From Chrysogorgia sp. JL179-B06 (taxonomy: Eukaryota > Cnidaria > Anthozoa > Scleralcyonacea > Chrysogorgiidae): a DNA stretch of 64,000 nucleotides. Of the stretch, positions 39,920-64,000 are shown piece by piece; positions within the stretch are counted from its first letter, which is position 1; the number at the start of each line of letters is the position of its first letter. The translations under genes and the position numbers were made by a program. Location of the stretch: positions 197,001 to 261,000 of the forward strand of contig JAYKKM010000418.1 of assembly GCA_035772405.1 (NCBI GenBank), read 5' to 3'. The notes under the pieces are model-generated. The model saw only the letters and a list, made by a program, of their open reading frames with translations, searched no databases and was not told the DNA's origin.

Positions 39920-40700
39920 GCATGGACGAGCAATCTTTTGGTTTTGGAATATCGGGCGGTTTCAAGTATCACAGCTACAGAGATTTTTAAGAGGTTAGTG
40001 AATATTTCAGGAAGGACAAAGCACAGAACTACACTCCGAAGATTGTAGTCGAAATCATTGACAATGCTAATGGAGGAGTTATGGAAGTCGAGAGTGCCGG
40101 TAGTTTACCAAGAAATCGCCAGCAAGTTAGCAATCTCAGACTCCCTAGCAGGGTGCACTGGAGAGAGAAGAAAAAAATGCGAAGAGGGCGCGAGATGAGC
40201 TTGCTGCCGTAATGGATATGTGCTTAAACCAGACACGTGTTCCTGAAACGGCTTTTGTCCGTAAGGTACAGGGTGCTCCTGACACTATGTTTGTACTGGC
40301 CTCAGAGCACTAACTCGAAATGCGACCAATCTTGTACAAAATAGTATCAGTTGTAATAGTATCAGTTGATCCCACGTATGATGACCCATGAACACGGACT
40401 TGTGATCAATAAACGTACTGGGAAACACCCCATTGTTATGGGACCTGTGCTTATACATAAACACAAGCAGTTCTCAAACTCCTTTCGGAAATTCAAGCTT
40501 TTGGAACAGATGGAGAGACAGCCTTACAACAAGGATTATCCAACTCCAGCCTTCTCAGATGTTTTGGTCACTTCAAAAGTAACATTAAGGACAAGCTTTC
40601 ATCAATTGGTGTTACAAAACAGTTTCATTCACTGTTTTTGCGCGATACTTTTGGCTATAAGTAACATTGGTACCACGCACAACGAAGGGCTCGTTGAACA
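39920..40700 (+). pseudogene. MULE-like transposase relic
   Basis: Fragments in changing frames: DELAAVMDMCLNQTRVPETA with FVRKVQGAPDTMFVLASEH, then VDPTYD, then KHPIVMGPVLIHKHKQF (40420-40470), then, after a shift, IQAFGTDGETALQQGLSNS, LLRCFGHFKSNIKDKLSSIG and VTKQFHSLFLRDTFG (to about 40660). The order VDPTYD - GP[VT]LIH - FGTDGE - C..HFK fits the DDE core of transposases of the MULE type common in cnidarians. At least two frameshifts and several stops make it dead. Family is inferred from motif order. Confidence 0.6.
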
Positions 40701-40819
40701 AGATGATAAAGATGTCTTTCAAGTAAAGCTCATGTCACTCAAGGTACTGTATTATTTTTTGCGCCATCCAAATGCAATCTTAGCGATCTCTATATGCAAC
40801 GTGGCAATCCTTCATTAAT

Positions 40820-41110
40820 AGAATAAAGATAGTTATGATATCAAAACAGAATCAATATTTTCAGCTGCTGAAATACAAAAAATATGGAGGAAAATATTTT
40901 TTATCTTCCTTTCTAACTTCCTCTTCCTGGTCGAGTCCCTACTTTCACGTTTCTTAATTTTTTTTCGTACCTTAGGAAAAAGCAAATTCGCTTGAAAAGG
41001 GTGTGTCAAGGGTGATTTTTTTCCGATTTGGCGCCGTGTGGCTGCCTATTATTGCTGCTCCTGAATTTATCTCTGTATTTTGATTCAAATTGTTTTTTTG
41101 TCCGTTTATT
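40820..41110. other. Gene-free stretch between MULE-like relic and LINE
   Basis: No supported feature. Confidence 0.3.
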
Positions 41111-44100
41111 ACTATTAATTGAGTGTTTTGGTGCCCTTATTTAATCGAAGTATGCTGAGCTACTCCAGATTTAGCCTGTTTTCTTTTCGGTTTTGGTGGA
41201 TGTCCACTCAAGCGTCTTCTCCACTTCTTCCTTCAACGTGGTCTAAGTTACAGTCGTTTGGCCTCTTGCGCCATACAAGAGCTTGTAGAGGTGGGAAAGC
41301 GAAGAGGATTTGCCCGCTGGTGTGTGCAATTCCACTGAAGTGTCCAAAGTCGCCTTCGAGTTCCACCGCAGCAAAAATATACAGTTGAATTTACAAGCTT
41401 ATCAAATATTCAAGTTTATGATAAATATACAAATCAAATCTGACATTTATTCAGCCTATTAATAAATTCCACGCAAATCGTGTGGCAAATATGGGTGACG
41501 GGAAGTGCAGTTCTGAGGGTCTGAGTCCTCAGAAAACGGGAGGAACAAGGTCGGAGTGAGGGTCTGGGTCCTCACTCCTTTTGGAAAGGACCTTGACCTC
41601 ATGTCCTGGCCTGGGCTTCACCGTGGGTGAAGTGTGGCCTGGGGGACACCACTTTCCGCCCCTATTAAATTTTTATTTAAATTTTTTACAAATTTTACAA
41701 AATGTTTTCTCTAGTGCTACAATAACAAGTAATTTCTAAAAAAATTATTGAGATATGTATAAAAAGAGCGTTATTATTTATTACTAAGCTGAAGTTAGAA
41801 GGGAGGTGGGTGGGGGAAATGTTTCTTTATTTTGGTGACTACCCGTGGAGGCTTATTCCAGGGACGTAAATGCTAGAATGACTAAAGTGACTGCGTGCGA
41901 ACCTGAGGTTGGGGCCTATAGGATGTGTCTTTGTTCTTGGTTGAACAAAGGTTGTACTCTTGAGACAGTTCCTTGCTCGTGTACACAATGGTGTATTGAC
42001 CATCGTCAGCACGTGATAGCTATGTGAACGATGTTGCTCAGTCATTAACCTTAATTTATATCTTATTATATAAATTAATACCTTCTGCTAAGCCTGACCG
42101 TAGAGTTTCGTTGAAGATTGCCACAATCAACTGTGAGTCTTGTAACAACAAAGCTGCTGTTTTGGCTGACTATATTATCGACGAGGACTTTTGCTGTTTA
42201 ACTGAAACTTGGTTGCATGTTGATCCCAAGGGATTTGCCATTCTTTCTGTACCTCGTCCTGACCGCCGCGGTGGCGGTGTTGCTGTAATTTATAAAATAA
42301 GTCGTGTCTTACGCACGCTGTGATTGGTCAGTTACCGTGTTTATATCAGGCTTTAGTATAAATTGACAAGTTTATATCACAAATCCTCAATTTTTATTGG
42401 CTATCGCAGGAGTTACTATCCGCTGATATAAACCTCTGGGGTAAAAGTCGCCTGATTTCGAAAGAATATTTACTTTTTTTCCACGAAAAATGCGAAATAA
42501 AAGTTATTTCTTGGGTTAGAAAGTTGTAAATTTATACTAAAACAATTAGACAACTCGCCCTTGTTTTCTATGAGCGATAGTCAACTCGGCTCCGCCTCGT
42601 TGACTATCTGCTCATAGAAAACGCGGGCTCGTTGTCTAATTGTTAAATATAACATGGATGGATTACGCCATCGTGATACGCCATCAATTAGCCATCATAC
42701 GCCATCAATTAGCCATCATACGCCATCAATTAGCCATGATACGCCATGATACGCCATCAATTAGCCATCATACGCCATCAATTAGACATCACGGCGCCAT
42801 CATACGAGTAAGGAGAATTTACGTGTTGATAAAAAAGATTTTGTACATTTTCTTTGCTTTCTACGGGTTATTTTATAAAAGAAATAGAAAACATTTTTAT
42901 CCGTGTTCCCATACGTTATATAAACACTCGTGAAAGTTTGGGAGAACTCGAAATCGCGTGGAAACACTCGCCCTACGGGCTCGTGTTCCCACTATGATTT
43001 CTCGTTCTCCCAAACTTCCACTCGTGTTTATATAACAGTATGTAAACACGGAAAATGTTTTCTATTTCTTAAATATAAATCTTTACTAACTGCTGGAACT
43101 ATACCAACTGTTTCCTACAGATGTTTTGAACACATCTTGGTAGAAATATCTCATGCAGAATATTCAACTCCACTAGTGGAGAAGTAAGGCATTACTTGCT
43201 ACTGTCTATCGATCCCCAAGATCCTGCATAAACAACTTGGCGATGTCTGTTTTCTTCAGATGAGATGACTGACTTTTTAACTAATCTTGCGGTTAGACCT
43301 GGTCGTCTTCTTGTGACTGGTGATTTTAACTACATCCACGTTGATTATGCGAATGATGCAAACACCAGCCGTTTCCTTGATATTTTGTACTCCCTTGATT
43401 TTCCAACCCTACGCACCGTGCTGGTCACACCCTAGATCTTGTAATTATGCGTAGAGATGATGATCTTATAATCTCCAAGCCATATACTCATCATTTGTTA
43501 TCATCTCACTGGACTGTCCTGTTTGAACTTGTCTTTTCTAAACCTCGCTTGGTCAGCGATAATATCAATTGTAGGAAAATAAAATCAATTAACATCAGTC
43601 AAATGAAGAAGGATCTTTTGTCCACTGATCTGGTCGTAAACCCAGATGAATCACTCGAAGGCCTTGTTCAACAGTATCATGAGACCCTTATTGATTTATT
43701 GGATAGTCATGCACCACTTGTGACGGTTAGGGTTCTGAGAAGAAAACGTCAACCATGCAGTATAACCAGGCTATTGCAGACGCCAAAAGAGCTCGCGCCG
43801 TCGTGCTGAGCGCGTATGGCGTAAGGCTGGTCGAGAGTCGGATCGACTTGCCTTTGTTAAAAAGAGAAACGCTACCTCGAAGATGATTAAGTCTATTAAG
43901 CAGAATACTTCCAGTCCAGAATACAACAATGTCATGGTGATCAAAAGGCACTGTTCAGGGAAATGAACCAACTTCTTCACAAGCCTATGTCCTCGCCTCT
44001 ACCGTACTATTCATGAATGAATGTACTATTCATCTTCACAAAACCTTGCTAATGATTTCATGGGATGTTTCGTGAGCAAAGTTGACAGAATCAAAGATAT

Positions 44101-45490
44101 GATATCGTCTACTGAACAAAATGCAAATGCAAGCCCTGTGATTGCTGAGATAAAAGCTCTAATTTACAGAGCTTTGACGCGCGTTTGTACCATTATCATC
44201 TACAGCTGTTGTCGACTTATGTCCTGTTCCCTCGATCCTTTACCAACAACCCTCCTCAAGCAGTTAATTGATGTGCTTGTTCCGACTGTGGAACACGCAA
44301 ACAATCTCTCGCTGATCACTGGTGTTGTTCCTACTTGTTGGAAACGAGCACTGATAACACCAGTATTGAAGAAGCCTAAGTTGGAAGTTATATGTGAAAA
44401 CTTCCGTCAAATTTCTAACTTGGAGTTTTTGGGTAAGATCTGTGAAAGGGCTGTATAGCTGCTCAATTCCGTAAGCATGTGAGTGATAGTGATCTTAGTG
44501 AAACCTTTCAATCTGCATATAAGCAAGGCCACAGCACTGAAACAGCTCTTCTGCAGGTCTTTGATGAAATTCTACGCTCTATTGATAATGGTAAGGAATT
44601 ACTATCCTTGTTCTGTTTGACTTCTCGGCGGCCTTTGACACCGTCGATCATAACGTCCTTTTACATCGCCTGCACTCTCGATTTGGCGTCTCTGGCTCAG
44701 CATTGGCTTGGTTTAAATCGTACCTCATGACGGATCGTAGTGAAAAAGTTATCATCAATGGTGTTACCTCAGACCAACACATTCCTCTGTTCCTCGTTGT
44801 CATGCGGACGACTCTCAGATATTCCTCTCATTCGATTCGAGTTCATCTGAACAGCATCAAGATGCAGTTTCTATCATAAATGATGCGGTGTCTGGCATTC
44901 GAGCTTGGATGACTTCCAATTTTCGGCTAAAGCTAAACGATGATAAAACCGAGCTTCTGGTTATTGGCAACAAGCAACAATTATGTAAAATCAGGTATCC
45001 CCTCTCCATACTTTCTGGTGAAGAAGAGATTTGTCCCTCGGACAAGGTTCGTGATCTTGGTATAGTACATTTTAAATTGCAGCATAACATTAGCAATACT
45101 GTCAATACATCAATATACCATATACGGAACATTGCCAAAATTCGCAAGTACCTGGCTGTTGAAGCCTCAGTGGCCGTTGTTCATGATGCGCTCATAACAT
45201 CTCGCTTCATGGACTATATGTAACTCGCTACTTTATGGCCTTCCTGATTACCAAGTAAACCGTCTTCAGTATGTCCAGAATTGTAGTGCTGCTCGTCTCA
45301 TTTGTCTGCGAAGAGGACTCCTGATGCAACTTCATTGGCTACCTGTAAAGGCTCGTGTAGTGTTCAAGATCTGTCTGATTACCACCTATTTTAGTGTTTT
45401 ATTTGCTAACATTGTAATAGTGTCTTTGAATGGCAACAGAAAAAGGCACTATAAATACTTACTTATAATTATTATTATTATTATTCCCTT
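41111..45490 (+). pseudogene. CR1-type LINE, full-length layout but disrupted and split by insertions
   Basis: Order on the plus strand: a 5' segment with broken frames (41111-42020); the endonuclease start ATINCESCNNKAA with DDEDFCCLTETWL-like sequence and RRGGGVAVIYK (to about 42295); an insertion (42296-43080); endonuclease continuation EHILVEISHA and LVTGDFNYIHVDYA (43310-43345); reverse transcriptase DPLPTTLLKQL (44235), TPVLKKP, SAYKQGHSTETALL, then [12 protein letters not shown] (44790-44830) in place of YADD, and LNDDKTELLVIG. It ends LQYVQNCSAARL, LHWLPVKARV and an (ATT)n tail (45466-45484). Frameshifts and an internal deletion before HADD make it inactive. Confidence 0.8.
42296..43080. 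mobile_element. Composite fold-back insertion in the LINE endonuclease
   Basis: Three parts. A palindrome at 42541-42643 (ACAATTAGACAACTCGCCC and complement). A tandem array at 42664-42790 of ACGCCATCAATTAGCCATCAT units of about 21 bp. A second palindrome at 42885-43073 with AGAAAACATTTT-CCGTGTT and ATATAAACACTCGTG arms around ACTCGCCCTACGGGCTCGTG. The endonuclease reading resumes just after. Confidence 0.65.
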
Positions 45491-45514
45491 CGCATATTTT
45501 AGTTCACAAGAAAA

Positions 45515-45841
45515 ATGGGACACTTAAGCCCGACATACACTAAAAAACAAATTTCCGAAACAAGTTTCCGAAACATGGTTTCCGAAACTTTTGTTTCAGA
45601 AACCGTTCAGAATACACACAAAGTTGTTGAAGCAGTTTGTTTATTTAAATTTAACACGCGAAATATGAGCGCGAACATTGACGAAGTGTATCATCACCAA
45701 ATATTGCTGAAGAAAAGAATACTAGCAATATGCAGCAGTATAATTATTATTAATATCGTAAAGAGAAGAGCGAGGCGACGACGGAAACAAAAAATATGGA
45801 CAAGAAAATGGATTCTGAATAAACCTAAACCTGATAGCTGA
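45515..45841 (+). pseudogene. Possible PIF/Harbinger transposase N-terminal fragment
   Basis: A 108-codon frame whose second half, RRARRRRKQKIWTRKWILNK, recalls the Arg-rich R-R-x-W-x-R-x-W motif at the start of Harbinger nucleases. Upstream has repeats of TTTCCGAAAC. The catalytic domain is absent. Immediately follows the LINE tail. Weak evidence. Confidence 0.4.
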
Positions 45842-46063
45842 GCTTCGACTTGGTGACACTGCATCCTATATGACAGTATTTCCGATAATAAAAGTGTAGT
45901 TTATCCTGAATAAATATTATCATTTTATATTATCTGTTTACAAATCTATTGTAAAATCTTGGTTCAGTTTTCCTACATATTTTGCATGATATATATCAAA
46001 AGCACCAGCCCAAAAATAGATTACTATATCATTACTGATATTAATCAAGTCTAAGAAACTGAA

Positions 46064-46770
46064 ATGCTGTGCACTCGATCGATCCTATTCCATCTACTAT
46101 CAGTACCTGGTGTCTTGATTGTATCCAAGATAGAAGCGTGTACTATGGACATTGGCAAATGGATGGCGGCCAATAAATTAATGCTCAACACAGACAAGAC
46201 GGAACTTCTCCTAATTGGTTATTGGTTACAGTTTGGCCCCAAATTCAGGATTCCTGATGTGAACATGGCAATGAGCGTATTATACACCCTCAGAGTTAGC
46301 AAGAACATCGGAGTGATATTTGACAGTAACATGGACTATAAGCCAGACACATTAGTGCAATTTGTAAATCTTGTTTCTACCACATCAGAAATTTATCTCG
46401 TATTAGGAAATATCTATCGCCATGGTGGATAACATCAAAATTTTAGTGCATGCTTTTATTACTTGCAAGTTAGATAATTGTAACTCTTTGTTGTATGGAC
46501 GCCTAGTTATCTTATCCACAGACTTCATTTAGTTCAAAACCTATATTATATTAGTAACTTACTTAATATCTATGTTCCTATAGACAATTAAGATCTTCAT
46601 CACAGTATTTATTAGATGTTCCATCTTCCAACCGTATAAATTGACATATCTTTTTAGGAAGGCTTTTTACTGAATTTTTAATTTGTAATCTAGTATAGTT
46701 TATTTTTATTAATTTTTAGGATTTAGCGCTATATAAATAAAGTTATTGTTGTTGTTGTTAGTCTAAAATA
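46064..46770 (+). pseudogene. 5'-truncated LINE fragment
   Basis: Frame MDIGKWMAANKLMLNTDKTE followed by LLLIG and NIGVIFDSNMDY: the thumb-proximal reverse transcriptase region of a CR1-type LINE. A broken C-terminal segment follows (HAFITCKLDNCNSLLYG). It ends in GCGCTATATAAATAAAGTT and (GTT)n at 46732-46760, the characteristic 3' tail. Confidence 0.8.
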
Positions 46771-46796
46771 TATATTATATATTCAAGAAATGACAA

Positions 46797-47790
46797 ACAT
46801 TTATTATATTTTAGAGTAATGATAGTATCCGTATTTTTGGGCTATCGACTATTTACTAAAATTTCTCGAAAGGGCTGGTTTTGTTAGTAATTCGGTAGTA
46901 TGGGTGCGTCTCTCTTAATAAAAGCGTCCAAAGTGTTCTGTCGACGTCGTTTCATTGAGTTGGATTAATAACTGATTATGCTAAACGAAGCTAATTTACA
47001 TGTTACGTTTCATGCCGCCATGTTTGCTTCTTCCAGCGATGAGGTAAACTGCAGACCAGCTCTCAATGAAGGCGCATCAATATTTAGCTTCGTTGAGGGA
47101 CTCCCAATAACTCGAACCTTTTTCGTTCGAGTTATCGGTAGTGGACTGTATAAATGTACGGATATACCGAGAAAGCGCTGCGCAATTAAAAAAACTGGCC
47201 AAAAAGCGCAACTATTTACAAAGTCTCAATTTACCGCAAAATAAACATTGGCGCGCATAACAACCGAACTCAAAAAAATATTGAAGAAATGACATTAAAC
47301 ATTTATTATATTTTAGAGTAATGATAGTATCCGTATTTTTGGGCTGGTGTTATTTAAAGTGCCTATATCACCTGTGGGATCTTTACATATTTATAGTAAT
47401 TGGAACATTCTAAGAAGATTTGTAATATATCTTCTCAGGCGAAAATTTCATCTTCATGGACTTTTTTGCAGTTAAAGTTACCGGATATGACATCAAAGGA
47501 GGAATTTTTGAAGCAAGAAACAAAAGAAAACTGATTTGCAATTCCTCCTTTGATGTCATATCCGGTAACTTTAACTGCAAAAAAGTCCATGAAGATGAAA
47601 TTTTCGCCTGAGAAGATATATTACAAATCTTCTTAGAATGTTCCAATTACTATAAATATGTAAAGATCCCACAGGTGATATAGGCACTTTAATATATATT
47701 ACTTGTGATATTACGCAAAAATGTCGTATCGACTATTTATCAATATTTCTCAAAAGGGCTGGATTTGTTAGTAATTTTTATACAAAGTCT
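46797..47790. repeat. Direct duplication, second copy interrupted by palindrome
   Basis: The ~45-bp word starting CATTTATTATATTTTAGAGT lies at 46797 and 47300. In copy 1 it runs into ATCGACTATTTA and AAAGGGCTGG-TTTGTTAGTAAT. In copy 2 the same continuation comes after the TTAA palindrome (47727-47780). Both copies also share ACAAAGTCTCAAT (47218, 47783). The first copy carries a frame at 46978-47244 with no known domain. Confidence 0.7.
47358..47688. mobile_element. TTAA-flanked fold-back MITE with identical arms
   Basis: Arms 47358-47506 and 47540-47688 are inverted copies of 149 bp; by eye I find no mismatch. The loop is 33 bp. Both ends are flanked by TTAA (47354-47357, 47689-47692). Terminal AGTGCCTATATCACC relates it to 1712-2495, 61239-61683 and possibly 63438. 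Arm identity indicates a recent insertion or gene-conversion-like arm homogenisation. No coding sequence. Confidence 0.9.
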
Positions 47791-47802
47791 CAATCTGGCT
47801 GG

Positions 47803-47806
<4 letters not shown>

Positions 47807-47833
<27 letters not shown>

Positions 47834-47899
47834 GATTTTCGCTTACCTCAAAACTGGTCTGCTACAACTTGTTTCATCTGTAAAAAGAATCTTCAGGCA

Positions 47900-47968
<69 letters not shown>
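47807..47968. repeat. (AT)n microsatellites
   Basis: Two (TA)n runs, 47807-47833 and 47899-47968, separated by 65 bp of unique sequence. Confidence 0.9.
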
Positions 47969-47972
<4 letters not shown>

Positions 47973-48107
47973 TTACCAGAGATTTACCGGGCGGAAAAAC
48001 GTAAAATGAATATTAGAGCCAAGCTCAAAATTCGAATAAAAAGCCTGCCTCAGAAACAGTAAACAAATATTTTGGCCACGAAGTCCCTTTTAGGAAAATG
48101 CTCGCGG

Positions 48108-48556
48108 TTTAATTAATCAGTCATTCACGTGTCAGCGGTACATCTTTTGATCCGTTCATTTATAGAGGAGCTGGACAAAAACATTGTTTCTTTCTTTTTC
48201 GTAACCAAAATGTGGTTAATACGTCAAAGTACAGCCGGGGGTTAAGAAGACATTTAAGGCCCCCCGCCTTAAATGTGGAATTAGGGTTTGAATAGAAAAC
48301 TCATTAAGCGGGAGGTTTGGGACCTTGGGTCTAAGTTATTTTGGATCAGCAGTTCTATGAGCCACTACGCAGGCTATGATTAAGTTGTTTTGGGATTAGC
48401 AGTTCTATGATGACCTATGATATACATCATAAAACTGCTAATGCCAAAACAACTTACATTCTAACCCTAACCCCTCCGCAGGCTGTATTTTGATATATTA
48501 TATTAACTGCATTTTGGTTTATTTAATATACCGCTGACACCTGGATGACTGATTGT
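48108..48556. mobile_element. Fold-back element just upstream of TMEM185 start
   Basis: AATCAGTCATTCACGTGTCAG and CGGTAC on the left pair with GTACCGCTGACAC-like and ATGACTGATT on the right. The inside has repeated GTTGTTTTGGGATTAGCAGT and CCTAACCCCT segments in both orientations (48290-48480), the core shared with 13715-14035 and 30158-30626. It ends about 49 bp before the TMEM185 ATG, so it would lie in the promoter or 5' untranslated region. Confidence 0.6.
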
Positions 48557-48604
48557 TGGCGCATGACATCTTTCCTTATGTAAAAATCATTCTGGCATAA
48601 GAAC

Positions 48605-62955
<14,351 letters not shown>

Positions 62956-63061
62956 GTAAATAATCTCCTGGTTATAATATTGTTGTCTCTGTTAGCCTGT
63001 GTTATACTGTAATGTTGACAAGCACAGCGAGTGATGAGAGGCCAAGGAAAAGGAAGTGTTT

Positions 63062-63391
63062 CACCATTGTTAATAGAGGGAAATGGTTAGGAAACTAGGC
63101 CTAAGTCTTTGTTCTAGGTTATTATTCACGTTTATGCAAACTTGTGCACGGTTAGTACAAAATAATTTTAGTATGAATCAATCATCCAATTGCAGAATTT
63201 GGGTTGAATCGCTCAACCATGCTATTTAAATATTAATAAGCAAAAAACAAAAGGTTTGTGCAATTGGATGATTGATTTTATACTAAAATTATTTTGTACT
63301 AACTGTGCACAAGTTTGCATAAACGTGTACAATAACCTAGAACAAAGACTTAGGCCGAGTTTCCTAACCATTTCCCTCTATTAACTATGGT
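63062..63391. mobile_element. Fold-back MITE near the right edge
   Basis: Arms at about 63066-63200 and 63262-63388 share AATAGAGGGAAATGGTTAGG, TTGTTCTAGGTTATT and AGTACAAAATAATTTTAGTA as inverted copies with few differences. It lies 107 bp after a TMEM185 exon. Confidence 0.85.
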
Positions 63392-64000
63392 TTAACTAAG
63401 GGGGATTTCCGCAATTCTTTCACAATTCTTTCATAGTTAAAGTGCCTCTAACCCCAATTTGCTTAATTGACATAATATCTAGTATTTATGCGAAAATAAA
63501 AAATGAATTTCTTTAAAATCTCCGATTTTTATGGCTCTTTGAAATTGGCCGAAACGCGATTTCTTGTCGCATACTTCCGTGACAATAATTCCTTACGAGT
63601 CTGGAACGAGTACATTTTGTAACTGAATTTTAGAATTATTTTCCAATCACTCTGATATCTAAATTCCGAAATATGGAATGCTAAACAATAACTAACTCCA
63701 ATTCCAAACCAGATCACAAGTTGATCAAAGCAAAGTAACGACTACCTTGTGTGACGTTAAAACACATGCTAGACCCAGACTCCTGCTTGTTAAAGGCCAT
63801 TAAAATTCAACTTCAACACGCCATTAAAACCGAACGATTTATCCAAATTGATAATTTTTTTCACCAAAACACTAAAAATAATGATTATATTCGATGACCT
63901 TAAGATCGTTTTGGGGGTTGGTCGCGCTTTATAAATATTCATTCATTTTCTGTTTAGTTGTGTTGCGAATATTTAATTTGTAATTTTATCTGCATGACAT
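63392..64000. other. Right edge of window, TMEM185 intron
   Basis: Starts an AGTTAAAGTGCCTCTAACCC word at 63436, which looks like the left end of another AGTGCC-type fold-back whose partner would lie beyond the window. No coding sequence supported. Confidence 0.4.

Overview
This is a eukaryotic window with about two thirds A+T, introns with GT-AG borders, and very dense transposon debris. The organism looks like a marine non-bilaterian animal, most likely a cnidarian. The reasons are the gene set (AKAP7-like, ANKRD10-like, Jupiter/HN1-like, TMEM185-like), the short conserved exons in kilobase introns, and the repeat mixture: CR1/jockey-type LINEs, a Penelope GIY-YIG remnant, hAT, MULE-like and Tc1/mariner relics, and many fold-back MITEs. 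The phylum call is an inference. No prokaryotic or organellar sequence is seen.

Four host genes are supported. (1) 1-1245 (+) is the 3' part of an AKAP7-like protein with a 2H phosphoesterase domain. (2) 33540 down to 4515 (-) is a six-exon ANKRD10 homologue whose exon phases all agree; it encodes 287 residues over 29 kb. (3) 33957-35624 (+) is a complete two-exon Jupiter/HN1 gene of 109 residues. It is divergent from ANKRD10 across a 416-bp interval with CCAAT boxes, probably a bidirectional promoter. (4) 48605 to beyond 62955 (+) is TMEM185, of which four exons are identified. The exon expected between 49673 and 57858 was not found.

Most of the rest is repeats. ANKRD10 introns hold fold-backs, a hAT relic, a cluster of minus-strand LINEs (19.7-24.7 kb), a 3.6-kb 22-bp satellite ending 72 bp from exon 2, and a nested stack at 29.7-33.1 kb. 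That stack has a pogo/Tigger-type element and a TIR element carrying a RecQ-like helicase fragment and an opposing cysteine-rich reading frame. Between the Jupiter and TMEM185 genes lie a 9-bp array, a MULE-like relic, a plus-strand LINE split by insertions, and a 331-bp TTAA-flanked palindrome whose 149-bp arms look identical. The largest TMEM185 intron holds a 2.7-kb array of 16-18-bp units. The long open frames in the arrays are artefacts of periodic repeats.

The host genes show no shared pathway. The most unusual material is the helicase-bearing TIR element (31901-33062), the unclassified inverted-repeat element at 12.08-13.34 kb, and a fold-back family that repeatedly carries a POU-octamer-like word beside a CRE-like word.
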